A DNA stretch of 32,864 nucleotides from an uncultured Pirellulaceae bacterium (GTDB lineage Bacteria > Planctomycetota > Planctomycetia > Pirellulales > Pirellulaceae): contig CALLUY010000169.1 of the NCBI GenBank assembly GCA_938010615.1, positions 1-32,864 of the forward strand, read 5' to 3'. This document shows, in pieces, positions 1 to 7,987 of this stretch. Each line of letters opens with the position of its first letter. The first letter of the stretch is position 1. The position numbers and the translations under genes were made by a program. The notes beneath the pieces are model-generated. The model saw nothing but the letters and a program-made list of their open reading frames with translations, did no database searches and was not told where the DNA came from.

Positions 1-743
1 CCCGTCAACGGACAAACGAAAGCCCAATCGTTGTCCATGTCCATCGTGTACTCGGGACCACCGGCACGCGTCTGATTCCAAATGTGCTGCACGACTTGAC
101 CTTCGGTGATCGCTTGGCGAATCAATCGTTCACTTGGAGAAAAATCGCCGCTGGTCAATCGTCGCCTGTCCCAGTGAATGACCTCCGTGCCATCTCGACT
201 ACCATCTTTATGTTCCGACTGCCGAAAAATCGCTACCGACGTCGCCGAAGAAATTCCTTCCATCAACACGTTCACGAATCGAGTGTAGAGCTCACGTTCG
301 CTTCCGGAATTGGAAATCAGATCCGGCAAACGGTTCAACACTTTGATACGACGATCCGAGTCCACGTACTCAACGTTGCTGCGTAGGAATTCGGCGGTGT
401 AACTTCGCTGAGTCACCGGATTGGGAACGTCCAACGTCGGCAAGGCACGCTCATTGGTCATCATGAAAGTTGTACTTCCGATGACGAAGTGTTCGCCCGG
501 TTTGAGCCGTATCGAATCGCGTTCGCTGCCGCCAAAAAAGATTGGATTGCGGGCCGCAGCAAGTCGCTCGACCAGTAGCTCATCGTCGATCAGCGTTACC
601 ATCGCATGACGTCTGGAGATCTGCCCGTCCCAATCCGTCTTCAGAGGCTGTGCTTCGCGGCCGAGCTCCATCGGCAGATCCGGTTTGAGCTCAAAACGCC
701 AGCGGTTGTCAACGTTGGGTCCTTGTGCGATCAGTTCAAACAT
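1..743 (-). CDS. FHA-GAF domain signalling protein, 3' end outside the window (partial)
   Basis: About 247 codons of the N-terminal part are visible and the reading frame stays open to the left edge. The start is the ATG at 743 (MFELIAQGPNVDNRW). Residues about 20-100 read as a forkhead-associated domain: GRE, then the ISRRHA signature (phosphothreonine-binding loop in this family), then a beta-rich stretch ending VIGSTTFMM. From about residue 130 a second domain begins (LYTRFVNVLMEGISSATSVAIFRQ) that looks like a GAF domain. In planctomycetes and other bacteria FHA-GAF proteins often end in an adenylate/guanylate cyclase catalytic domain, but that part is not in this window, so cyclase activity is only a guess. 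The role is probably intracellular signalling that reads a phosphorylated partner. The gene is divergent from prfA across a 372-bp gap that holds a palindromic tandem repeat. Confidence 0.75.
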   Translation of the reverse strand, partial: MFELIAQGPNVDNRWRFELKPDLPMELGREAQPLKTDWDGQISRRHAMVTLIDDELLVERLAAARNPIFFGGSERDSIRLKPGEHFVIGSTTFMMTNERALPTLDVPNPVTQRSYTAEFLRSNVEYVDSDRRIKVLNRLPDLISNSGSERELYTRFVNVLMEGISSATSVAIFRQSEHKDGSRDGTEVIHWDRRRLTSGDFSPSERLIRQAITEGQVVQHIWNQTRAGGPEYTMDMDNDWAFVCPLT

Positions 744-872
744 TGATTTCGTCGAACCTTTGTATGGTTTCCAGTGTCCATCTTCCGCTTTTGCATGCAC
801 GAAAAAATGGAATCAAATCCTACGGCTTCACGTACTGTTGCCAGGAGCCAGATTGTGATCTATTCTGACGGT

Positions 873-978
873 TGATCGACAATTCTGACACCACCGATCA
901 TGACTCATGATCGACAATTTTGACACGACCGATCATGACTCATGATCGACAATTCTGACAACCAACGGTCATGACTCA
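873..978. repeat. Three tandem 35-36 bp units with palindromic junctions
   Basis: Three near-identical units lie head to tail at 873-907, 908-942 and 943-978. Each begins TGATCGACAATT and ends ATGACTCA; the third unit has one extra base. A decayed partial copy may precede them at about 857-872. The unit junctions form a 19-bp palindrome (CGATCATGACTCATGATCG) that is perfect apart from its central base. The array lies between the divergent starts of the FHA-GAF gene (743) and prfA (1116), so it may be a multi-site operator, but no binding protein can be named. The rest of the 744-1115 gap shows nothing else recognisable. Confidence 0.85.
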
Positions 979-1115
979 AATAACACCAATAATCACTTTC
1001 GCAGCATTGATGTTCGATTCCTAGCCGGAATTGCGCCTGCGATATCTTTGTGTGATTTTTTAAGTGTGTCTTGTCAGCCAACTCTCGCTGACGTTCTTTA
1101 GAATAGGATTCTCCG

Positions 1116-2183
1116 ATGCGTGAAATGTTGGATCAAAAGCTCGACCGATATATAGAGCTTGAAAAGCAAATGTCAGATCCCGAAGTTCAGGGCAACCCGG
1201 GAAAAATGGCTGCCGTCGCTCGCGAACACGGATCACTCGCGAAGCTTGCCGGAAAATACCGTCGGTTCAAGGCCGTCATCAATGAGCTGGACGAACTGCG
1301 CGAGATGGCTCAGAGCGAGGACTCAGACGAGCGCGAAATGGCGGAGATGGAAATCACGACGCTGACCGAAGAGCGCGAAGAAATTTGGGCGAGTCTGCTA
1401 GACATGACGATTGGCGGAGAGGACGCCAACCGAACCAAGTGCGTGATGGAAATTCGCGCCGGCACCGGCGGCGACGAGGCAGCCTTGTTCGCGGGCAACC
1501 TTTTAACGATGTATCAAAAGCACTGCGAATCGAAGAAGTGGAAGCTTGAGACGATTGATTCGAGCCCCAACGAAATCGGCGGCTTTAAGGAAGTCACGAT
1601 TGGCATCGAAGGCGAGGGCGTCTATCGCGAACTTCAATACGAAAGCGGCGGCCACCGCGTTCAACGAGTCCCCGAAACGGAAACCAAAGGCCGCATTCAT
1701 ACTTCCGCGGCAACCGTCGCCGTGCTGCCAGAGCCGGAAGATGTGGAAGTCGACTTGAAACCGGATGACTATCGTCGTGACAACTATCGCGCCAGTGGTC
1801 CGGGTGGTCAGAAGGTAAACAAGACCGATTCCGCCGTTCGATTGACGCATCACGAAACCGGAATCGTGGTTGCCATTCAGGACGAAAAGAGCCAGCACAA
1901 GAATCTGGCGAAGGCGATTCGTATCCTCAAGTCGCGAATCTACGAACACCTACAACGCGCCGAAAACGAAAAGCGAGCCGACGAGCGTAAGTCGCTTGTC
2001 GGATCAGGCGATCGCAGTCAGCGAATTCGAACTTACAACTTCCCAGACAACCGCGTCACCGATCACCGGATTGGCCTTACGATCTACAAGCTTGATCAAG
2101 TCATCGCCGGCAACGTCAGTCTACTAACCGACGCCCTAATCGATCACGACCGCCAGACTCTACGTGATTCGATGGAACAATAG
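1116..2183 (+). CDS. prfA: Peptide chain release factor 1
   Basis: A cytoplasmic class I release factor that recognises UAA and UAG stop codons and triggers peptidyl-tRNA hydrolysis on the ribosome. At 355 aa it matches the usual length of about 360. The catalytic GGQ loop is at residues 230-232 ([20 protein letters not shown]). The stop-codon-reading PxT motif is present as PET at 186-188 ([11 protein letters not shown]), which fits RF1; RF2 would carry SPF. The N-terminal third is helical and charged, as expected for domain 1. The ATG at 1116 gives the standard N-terminus. In many bacteria prmC, the methyltransferase that modifies the GGQ glutamine, follows prfA; here the next gene is the convergent lnt, 31 bp away, so prmC must be elsewhere. 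Confidence 0.97.
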   Translation: MREMLDQKLDRYIELEKQMSDPEVQGNPGKMAAVAREHGSLAKLAGKYRRFKAVINELDELREMAQSEDSDEREMAEMEITTLTEEREEIWASLLDMTIGGEDANRTKCVMEIRAGTGGDEAALFAGNLLTMYQKHCESKKWKLETIDSSPNEIGGFKEVTIGIEGEGVYRELQYESGGHRVQRVPETETKGRIHTSAATVAVLPEPEDVEVDLKPDDYRRDNYRASGPGGQKVNKTDSAVRLTHHETGIVVAIQDEKSQHKNLAKAIRILKSRIYEHLQRAENEKRADERKSLVGSGDRSQRIRTYNFPDNRVTDHRIGLTIYKLDQVIAGNVSLLTDALIDHDRQTLRDSMEQ

Positions 2184-2214
2184 ACGCCGTGGCTCAATCG
2201 AATGTTGTACGCAT

Positions 2215-3912
2215 TCAATCATCGTCCACAGGAACAAATCGCCCCGCCAAGCCAACCAAAACAGTTAGCCATCCCAGCGCGAACGGCACCCAACCACCCC
2301 ATCCGCGATAGGTTGTCTTGGTTGGTATTGGAACGCGAACATCGCAGATTAGCTCGGCCTCTTTGCGCCGTGGCCCGACTTTCACATGTCGGCCAAACTC
2401 ATCGATGTGGGCCGACAAACCTGTGTTCGCGCTTACCAACAGTGGCTTCCGCATTTCGACGGCGCGCAACGTGTTGCACGCGAAGTGTAAATCGAGACAA
2501 CTGGTACCGAAGAACCATCCGTCGTTCGTGACGTTCACCAAAACGTCGATCTCTTGGCCAGAATCTTCCAGCGAATTAATCTGTTGCCGAATGAAGTGCG
2601 GCACCGTCGTTTCAAAACAAATGTTTGGCGCAACCGAAACGTCCTTTAGCTTCAGTCGCTTCGATTCCGATCCTGCGCTCCAGGTACTGAACCCTTTGAC
2701 GAATTCTTTCACCAAAGGAATGGACTGCAAAACTGGAAAGTACTCACCGAACATCACTAGATGATTTTTATAGTACGCGACGCTGACTTCGCCACGATCG
2801 TCGAACAGTAACGCACTGTTGTACCCCGTTTCATTCTTCGGATCGCGCGTGTAGGAACCAACCAACAAAGGAACGGGAGCCCCAAACTGAGTCGGAGAGA
2901 CCGCGGCTTCCCACGCCAAAAACTGTTGTTCAGCGAAAACGGTTTTGGTGTACTCCGCATCGACATCCGAAAGAAACTGGCCATAGGGAAAACTGGATTC
3001 AGGCCACACGATCAAGTCAAGCTCTTTCGAAATCAAACGAGCTGAATGCGTCAGGTCACAGAGGCTAAGGAACTCACTCTGAACCTGTTCGGCGGTTTTT
3101 GGTTTCAGGATTGTGTCGACTGAACTCTGGATCACCGCCACTTTTAAATGTTTGTGAGCCTCAGCTGTCTTTCGTAGGTGAGCATCGTCTGCTAGACGGC
3201 TTGAGCCATAACCAAAAACACTCACCAGCGCAACGACCGCCAACATGGCGTGAATTGCTCGACTTGGAATCGTCGTCGAAGCCTTCAATCGCCTCCATGA
3301 AAAACTGGTCGCGACTCCAACGGAAGCTGCAAAGAACATGATTGCAAACGTGATTCCGTAGGCACCAAAGAACGTGGCGATCTGCATGGCTACAGGAGTT
3401 TGATACTGTGAATGGCTCAAGCAACCGAGCCCGAAGCCCGTCAGAAAATTGACTCGAATCCACTCCAGCCCGGTGAACACGACCGGAACCGCAATCACAG
3501 TCGGAACGCGAAATCGATGTACCAATGTCCGACTTATTGAAACAAACAGTGGCCCGTAGACCGAGAGATAGGCTGCCAATGCGAACCAGCCAAACCACAG
3601 CACCCAAATCGGTAGTCGCACGAAGTGCAACATCGCCAGCCAGTACAAAAGCGTCGGGATCCAAACTTGTCGCAGCAACTTGTGCGGCGGGGCGGGGGAG
3701 TGAATCAGCCAAACCAATGGCACCATTGCAACCCATGCCAACCATGAGAGATTCCTTCCCGGCATCGCCAGCCAGAGGAGGAAATACGAAGCAAGCGACA
3801 TCCAAAGCGCCACGAACTGGCGCTTCGATTCCGGCGCGGACACTTGAGCTTTCGCCTTCCGTTGCTTGTTCTTTCGCTTCCTGAGTTTCCTTCGCTTCCT
3901 TTGTTTTGCCAT
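2215..3912 (-). CDS. lnt: Apolipoprotein N-acyltransferase
   Basis: An inner-membrane enzyme that adds the third acyl chain to the N-terminal cysteine of diacylated lipoproteins, the last step of lipoprotein maturation. The 565-aa product has an N-terminal half with several membrane segments (about residues 35-235) and a C-terminal carbon-nitrogen hydrolase (nitrilase-type) domain. The Glu-Lys-Cys triad is intact: E305 in IVWPESSFPYG, K382 in YYKNHLVMFGEYFP and C432 in PNICFETTVPHF. The family motif NVTNDGWFF and the following ANTGLSAHIDEFGR are also present. The first 22 residues are almost entirely Lys/Arg (MAKQRKRRKLRKRKNK), an unusual cytoplasmic tail. The gene converges on prfA. Confidence 0.95.
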   Translation of the reverse strand: MAKQRKRRKLRKRKNKQRKAKAQVSAPESKRQFVALWMSLASYFLLWLAMPGRNLSWLAWVAMVPLVWLIHSPAPPHKLLRQVWIPTLLYWLAMLHFVRLPIWVLWFGWFALAAYLSVYGPLFVSISRTLVHRFRVPTVIAVPVVFTGLEWIRVNFLTGFGLGCLSHSQYQTPVAMQIATFFGAYGITFAIMFFAASVGVATSFSWRRLKASTTIPSRAIHAMLAVVALVSVFGYGSSRLADDAHLRKTAEAHKHLKVAVIQSSVDTILKPKTAEQVQSEFLSLCDLTHSARLISKELDLIVWPESSFPYGQFLSDVDAEYTKTVFAEQQFLAWEAAVSPTQFGAPVPLLVGSYTRDPKNETGYNSALLFDDRGEVSVAYYKNHLVMFGEYFPVLQSIPLVKEFVKGFSTWSAGSESKRLKLKDVSVAPNICFETTVPHFIRQQINSLEDSGQEIDVLVNVTNDGWFFGTSCLDLHFACNTLRAVEMRKPLLVSANTGLSAHIDEFGRHVKVGPRRKEAELICDVRVPIPTKTTYRGWGGWVPFALGWLTVLVGLAGRFVPVDDD

Positions 3913-4182
3913 GTCCCATCCTGATCAACATCGGTGAGCACCCATTATGGCGGGGACAACGGACCGTCGCGATGCCAATCCGAACAGTTCATTGCTTCAC
4001 CTGAGAAACATTTGCCAGAATATTCAGAACTGAGCAGAAAAGAATCGCGATGTCAGTGGAAAAGGGCGATGAATGGATGGCGGGCACCAGAATAGCCTGA
4101 CAGACACACTACCCTCTCGCAGGGCAACCATTTTCTTTCGTGCACGATCGCGTCACCAACCCGATGCGGAATTGCACTTTAG

Positions 4183-4221
4183 AACGCGGCACGACAACCA
4201 CAACGTCGGCCGCGTTTTTTT
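4183..4221 (+). terminator. Strong intrinsic terminator on the plus strand with no gene in front of it
   Basis: An eight-base arm AACGCGGC (4183-4190) pairs with GCCGCGTT (4209-4216). It is extended inward by CGAC (4192-4195) with GTCG (4205-4208) across one bulged A, leaving a nine-base loop. A T-run follows at 4217-4221. On the minus strand the hairpin is not followed by Ts, so it is oriented for a plus-strand transcript. The flanking genes, lnt and the acidic protein, are both on the minus strand, so the transcript it would end is not annotated. The remainder of the 3913-4240 gap holds nothing recognisable. Confidence 0.7.
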
Positions 4222-4240
4222 ATGGAATCCTTCGTCTTCG

Positions 4241-6484
4241 TTAACCTTCACCGTCACCAAGGTGACGCTTCCAACGATCCATCATTCCACGCTTCTTGTC
4301 GGCGTTTGATGGAGAAGTCTTCGTCTTTTTAGCTTGGGCAAGCTTTGCTTCCAGACCAGCTTCGCGACGTTCCAAATCGGCCTGCATTTGCTCGATTGCC
4401 GCCCGCTGCTGGCTCAGTTTCGCACGATTGATCGACAGTTCGATCTCGGCCTCACGCAGCTTCGCAGTGAGCTGTTCCTTGAGCCCGTCGACGGTCGTAG
4501 GCTCGGCAGGTGCAGCGGTCTCCGAAGATGTTTCCTCATTTTCAGTTTCGACTTCCGTGGCTGACGCCTCCAAGTCCGGAGCAGCATAGTTGCTGTTTGC
4601 GAGCCCGTCGATTTGAGCAGAAATTGATTCCAACATTCCGCTAATCCGTTTTTCGACAGCCTGAAGCGTGCTCGCCACTGACGCCTCAAGTCCGGAAACG
4701 CGTTCTTCAAGTGATCCTGTTACTTGAGGTTGTGAATCGCTGCCTTCAAGGGCTGGCGTTTCGGTTGTCACTGAAACGGCTTCAACACCGCTGGTTTCAT
4801 CAACACCGCTGGTTTCATCAGCACCGCTGGTTTCATCAACACCGCTGGTTTCATCAACTGAGCTAACCAGGCCAGGGAACGCCGCTTCGATGCCATCGAG
4901 TGGCGATGGTTCGGCTACGCCTTCCTCCTGAGCTGGCTCTTCGGCTTCAGCGTCGTCTGCTTCGGTCATCGCCTCGACGTCGGCTTCGCTTGAATCTTCC
5001 TCTTCTGTTTTACCCGAATAGTCGCTGACATTTTTTGCCAGCCAGCTCTCGACGTCCATCGCATCGTCGTCATCGTCATCATCGTCACCATCTGAGAAAG
5101 AAGGAGTCTCGGATTGGTCCGACGCTTCTGCGGTCTCATGGGACGTGCCTTCAACGATCGGTTCCGCAGAAACTGGCTCTCCAATAAATGTTTCTTCAGC
5201 GACTGGCTCGCCAATCCTTGGCTGTTCTGTGACTGATTCTTGCGTTGCCAATTCGACAGCAACTGGCTCTTCAGCGAATGTTTCTGCAATAACTGGCTCT
5301 TCGAGAGTCGTTTCGACAGCAACTGGAACCGAAGCATCCACTTGATCGACCACTGAATTTTCTACTGCTGGCGAGTCGAAAATGGTCTCTTCAACCGTTG
5401 CTTCGACGATGCTCGTGCTCTCGGATGTTTCTGCCGCAGGAGCGTCCTCGAACGAGTTTCTAAGCTCTTCAAGGTACTTTTCCATTGCAGAAAGTTTCTC
5501 TCCAGATGAACCTTCTGCTGAATTTTCATCCGACTCCGAAGATGTTGGATCGACACCAACCTGATCAGCGTTCTCCCCTTGAGCCATATCTGTCGAAACG
5601 GAAATTTCCTGTAAAGAATCATTCTCCGCCTCAGCGTCAGGAGCGTCGTCTTGCACTTCCACTGATGGTATTTCCATTGATGGTACTTCTTCAGTCGTCG
5701 CTGTGCTTTCAGACACCGCTTGGTACTCGGTGCTCGACTCAGTTTGGAATGTCTGCTCAACAGCGACAACCGGCTCCGGCTCCGGAACAGATTCGGCGAG
5801 GGTCTCTTCAGAGATTGCAGTGCTTGCTTCAGATTCTGAGGACGGTTCTGCGTCTGTCATTTCGAGATTTGAGAGATAGTTCTTTAGAAGATCCGCCTCT
5901 CCAGCGTCCGCAACTTCTTCGCTTGTCGTTTCATCTGCTTCAACAGCGTCGCTTACCTCAGGAACAGCAACCACTTCAGGAACGGAATCTTCAGGTGCGG
6001 AATCTTCAGGAGCGGCAACGACCTCAGGAACAGCAACAACCTCAGGAGCAGCAACTTCAGGAGCGGCAACGACCTCAGGAACGGCGGCTGCTTCAGAATC
6101 TGAAGATGGTTCGTCGACCGACTTGCCGAGAGTTGCGAGATAACTTTTGAGCAAATTCGAGTGGTCTGAGAAGTCCACAGCTTCTTCGCCAATTGGAGCG
6201 GGAGCAGCAGCCGGTGCAGCCGGACCAGTGTCTTCTGGAAAAGCAGGAACCGGAGCCTCAGGAGCTGGAGCAGCAGCAGTTGGGGGAACAGGAGCAGGAG
6301 CCGCTGCTGGAGCTACTGGACCAGCGGTCGAACTTTTCCCAAGCAACTCATTGACTTGATCAATTAGCTGTTGCGTTTGATCCACCAAGCCCTCATTGCT
6401 TTCGGAGCTTGTGGTGATTGGGGCCGAACCAACTTCGCTTAAACTGGTTGGTGGGAAATCTTGGCTGTGGGGATTGGTAGACAT
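4241..6484 (-). CDS. Acidic low-complexity repeat protein with C-terminal coiled coil (unknown function)
   Basis: The start chosen is the ATG at 6484 (MSTNPHSQDF), giving 747 aa; an in-frame TTG at 6508 would add eight residues. Most of the protein is Glu/Asp/Ala/Pro/Val/Ser/Thr-rich and probably disordered: PEVVA-type repeats (about 5940-6090), four exact-length SGVDET copies (4783-4854), and an Asp run (DGDDDDDDDDAMD, about 5060-5092). Embedded in it are four short related segments, LLKSYLATLG, LLKNYLSNLE, MEKYLEELRNSF and VESWLAKNV, each like the short amphipathic motifs planted in disordered planctomycete proteins. The last 90 residues form a charged coiled coil (LREAEIELSINRAKLSQQRA) and end in a basic tail (RWKRHLGDGEG); I recall similar tails in other planctomycetes. 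No signal peptide or membrane helix is visible, so it is probably a cytoplasmic scaffold. Confidence 0.8.
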   Translation of the reverse strand: MSTNPHSQDFPPTSLSEVGSAPITTSSESNEGLVDQTQQLIDQVNELLGKSSTAGPVAPAAAPAPVPPTAAAPAPEAPVPAFPEDTGPAAPAAAPAPIGEEAVDFSDHSNLLKSYLATLGKSVDEPSSDSEAAAVPEVVAAPEVAAPEVVAVPEVVAAPEDSAPEDSVPEVVAVPEVSDAVEADETTSEEVADAGEADLLKNYLSNLEMTDAEPSSESEASTAISEETLAESVPEPEPVVAVEQTFQTESSTEYQAVSESTATTEEVPSMEIPSVEVQDDAPDAEAENDSLQEISVSTDMAQGENADQVGVDPTSSESDENSAEGSSGEKLSAMEKYLEELRNSFEDAPAAETSESTSIVEATVEETIFDSPAVENSVVDQVDASVPVAVETTLEEPVIAETFAEEPVAVELATQESVTEQPRIGEPVAEETFIGEPVSAEPIVEGTSHETAEASDQSETPSFSDGDDDDDDDDAMDVESWLAKNVSDYSGKTEEEDSSEADVEAMTEADDAEAEEPAQEEGVAEPSPLDGIEAAFPGLVSSVDETSGVDETSGADETSGVDETSGVEAVSVTTETPALEGSDSQPQVTGSLEERVSGLEASVASTLQAVEKRISGMLESISAQIDGLANSNYAAPDLEASATEVETENEETSSETAAPAEPTTVDGLKEQLTAKLREAEIELSINRAKLSQQRAAIEQMQADLERREAGLEAKLAQAKKTKTSPSNADKKRGMMDRWKRHLGDGEG
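4783..4854. repeat. Four 18-bp tandem repeats inside the acidic protein gene
   Basis: Four consecutive 18-base units (4783-4800, 4801-4818, 4819-4836, 4837-4854), each read on the plus strand as CA(A/G)CACCGCTGGTTTCAT, encode SGVDET or SGADET on the minus strand. They differ by a single base in the third unit. Because the unit is a multiple of three, gain or loss of copies would keep the frame. Confidence 0.95.
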
Positions 6485-6710
6485 GGGACTGCTGAAACTC
6501 TGAATCAACGGCTGTACTATTTTCGGGGGACGGCCTTCTGGCCAAGCAAAGGTAGGTTGCCAATAAGTCGAACCGCTGAGGAAATATCCGATTGGGACAA
6601 ATAGTAGGAGCGATTATGCTGAATGTTCGGGCGTTCCACCCTAGTGATTCCAATTTTGTCCGCCCCTTGCTACGATCCGGAAAACCACGTTTCAGTCTCC
6701 CTTCACCGCC

Positions 6711-7151
6711 ATGAATACCAACCCACCACCAGTCACCAAAATTCCATTCTGGTTTTGGATATCATCCAGTTTGGCACTACTTTGGAATCTTGCGGGACTA
6801 TCGGCTTTTGCCGCTGGATTCGTAATTCCCACAGAAGAAATCTTCCTTGATGCGGAAATGCAGAGGTTAGTCAACGAAACGCCACTTTGGTATCACGTCG
6901 TTTTTGGCACGGCCGTCATCGCAGGCACGATTGGCTGTGTCTGTCTGCTGCTGCGAACCAAATTTGCGTTGCCGATATTTGTCGTCTCGTTACTGGCAGT
7001 GATCGCGCAGCAATCCTACATGTACTTCTTGAGTGACACGCTCAAGGTGATGGGCGGCGGAGCGATGGTGATGCCAACCGTGGTTCTGATCGTGTGTATC
7101 GCGCTGGTTTGGTTTGCTAACATGGCCACAGGGAAAGGTTGGTTGCGTTAG
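6711..7151 (+). CDS. Small integral membrane protein with four helices
   Basis: A 146-aa protein starting at the ATG at 6711. Four hydrophobic segments are visible: residues about 12-37 (IPFWFWISSSLALLWNLAGLSAFAAGF), 62-80, 85-105 and 115-137. The opening KIPFWFWISSSLALLWNLAG resembles a widespread family of four-helix proteins that is often auto-annotated as sugar transporter or hypothetical protein without experimental support. A short loop carries the acidic EEIFLDAEMQRL. I cannot assign a function. The next gene starts 89 bp downstream on the same strand, so the two could be co-transcribed. Confidence 0.8.
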   Translation: MNTNPPPVTKIPFWFWISSSLALLWNLAGLSAFAAGFVIPTEEIFLDAEMQRLVNETPLWYHVVFGTAVIAGTIGCVCLLLRTKFALPIFVVSLLAVIAQQSYMYFLSDTLKVMGGGAMVMPTVVLIVCIALVWFANMATGKGWLR

Positions 7152-7240
7152 AAAACGATTCGGCTGAAGTTGTTCCGAACCTGTTGTCCCTTTTTTTGTC
7201 TCAAGTTCAAACCATACGCTCACCAACCCAAACGAACGAT

Positions 7241-7699
7241 ATGAAAATCGCAGAAGCACTCCTCCTTCGCGCCGACATGCAAAAGAAAATCGCTTCATTG
7301 CGCGAGCGAATTGGAAAAAACGCAGTCGTCCAGGACGGCGACAAACCGCATGAGGATCCAAAAAAGCTAATGGCCGAAGCGTTCGGTGTCATCAAAGAAT
7401 TTGAGGCTTTGGTCGTTCGGATCAACCAATCCAACGCTAACACGCAACTTCCTGACGGCCGTTCGATCACGCAAGCGATTGCACATCGCGAAGCCATGGT
7501 TAGTCAACATTCTCTGCTACATCACACGATCCAGCATTCACAAAAGGAGCCTGATCGCTACAGTCGATCTGAGATCAAATGGGTGGCGACTTTTGACGTC
7601 CAAAGTTTGCAAAAGCAGACGGAAGATTTAGGGAAGAAAATTCGCGAGTTAAACGTGATGATTCAGGAAACCAATTGGAAAACTGAGTTGGGAGATTAG
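7241..7699 (+). CDS. DIP1984 family protein
   Basis: A 152-aa helical protein matching the DIP1984 (septicolysin-like) family by its overall pattern: MKIAEALLLRADMQKKIASLRERI at the N-terminus, a central VQDGDKPHEDP loop, then LVVRINQSNANTQLPDGRSITQAIAHRE and a C-terminal helix with LGKKIRELNVMIQETNW. The ATG at 7241 is chosen because the family begins with this motif; an in-frame TTG at 7139 would overlap the preceding gene and add an unrelated 34 residues. Members are small, soluble and predicted coiled-coil; the septicolysin label comes from weak similarity and no toxin activity should be assumed. A double-hairpin element lies directly after the stop codon. Confidence 0.85.
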   Translation: MKIAEALLLRADMQKKIASLRERIGKNAVVQDGDKPHEDPKKLMAEAFGVIKEFEALVVRINQSNANTQLPDGRSITQAIAHREAMVSQHSLLHHTIQHSQKEPDRYSRSEIKWVATFDVQSLQKQTEDLGKKIRELNVMIQETNWKTELGD

Positions 7700-7703
7700 A
7701 GGA

Positions 7704-7755
7704 TTGCGGCTTCCAACCGCAGCGATCAAACAGATGCTGCGGCTAGACGCCGCAA
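7704..7755. repeat. Double-hairpin intergenic element A (REP/BIME-like)
   Basis: Two hairpins separated by 16 bases. The first is TGCGG/CCGCA with a seven-base loop (7705-7721). The second is TGCGGC/GCCGCA with loop TAGAC (7738-7754). The spacer contains ATGC. The layout resembles elements at 11207-11267 and 23254-23307. The element follows the DIP1984 gene by four bases; no T-run follows, so it is not a standard terminator. The rest of the gap to 7987 contains GC-rich short inverted segments around 7797-7875 that I cannot assign. Confidence 0.65.
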
Positions 7756-7987
7756 CCACTTTAGTTCGTCGCAACAACATTAATTCATATATGAGTCCGG
7801 GCGAGTGCCAGACCCCATCGAGCTGAGGGGTTGAATAAATATCGGCTCATCCCGGCGCGGCGGGCAGCGCCAACAATTTACAAATTCGCCCAGCACAAGT
7901 TAGCACTTAAACTTGGCCGCAAGCCGATTACTACTAACTTCTTACCACCAGGTACTGACGGGCTCACCTTTTTCCACTGACGTTTAC

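Noticed and set aside
873..978. Possible small CRISPR array
   Set aside because: The 35-36 bp units abut directly with no unique spacers, and no cas gene is present; it is a plain tandem repeat.
4073..4309. Short plus-strand ORF crossing the orphan terminator
   Set aside because: It reads through the terminator hairpin into the antisense of the acidic protein and shows no domain or plausible start signal.
5485..6150. Long plus-strand open frame (221 codons) in the acidic protein region
   Set aside because: It lies wholly antisense to the acidic protein gene; its Gln/Arg/Leu-rich repeats are the mirror of the Ala/Pro/Glu/Val repeats on the other strand.
7797..7875. Possible transposon end or riboswitch in the gap before ispH
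   Set aside because: There are GC-rich short inverted words, but no consistent stem set, known aptamer core or transposase remnant could be recognised.
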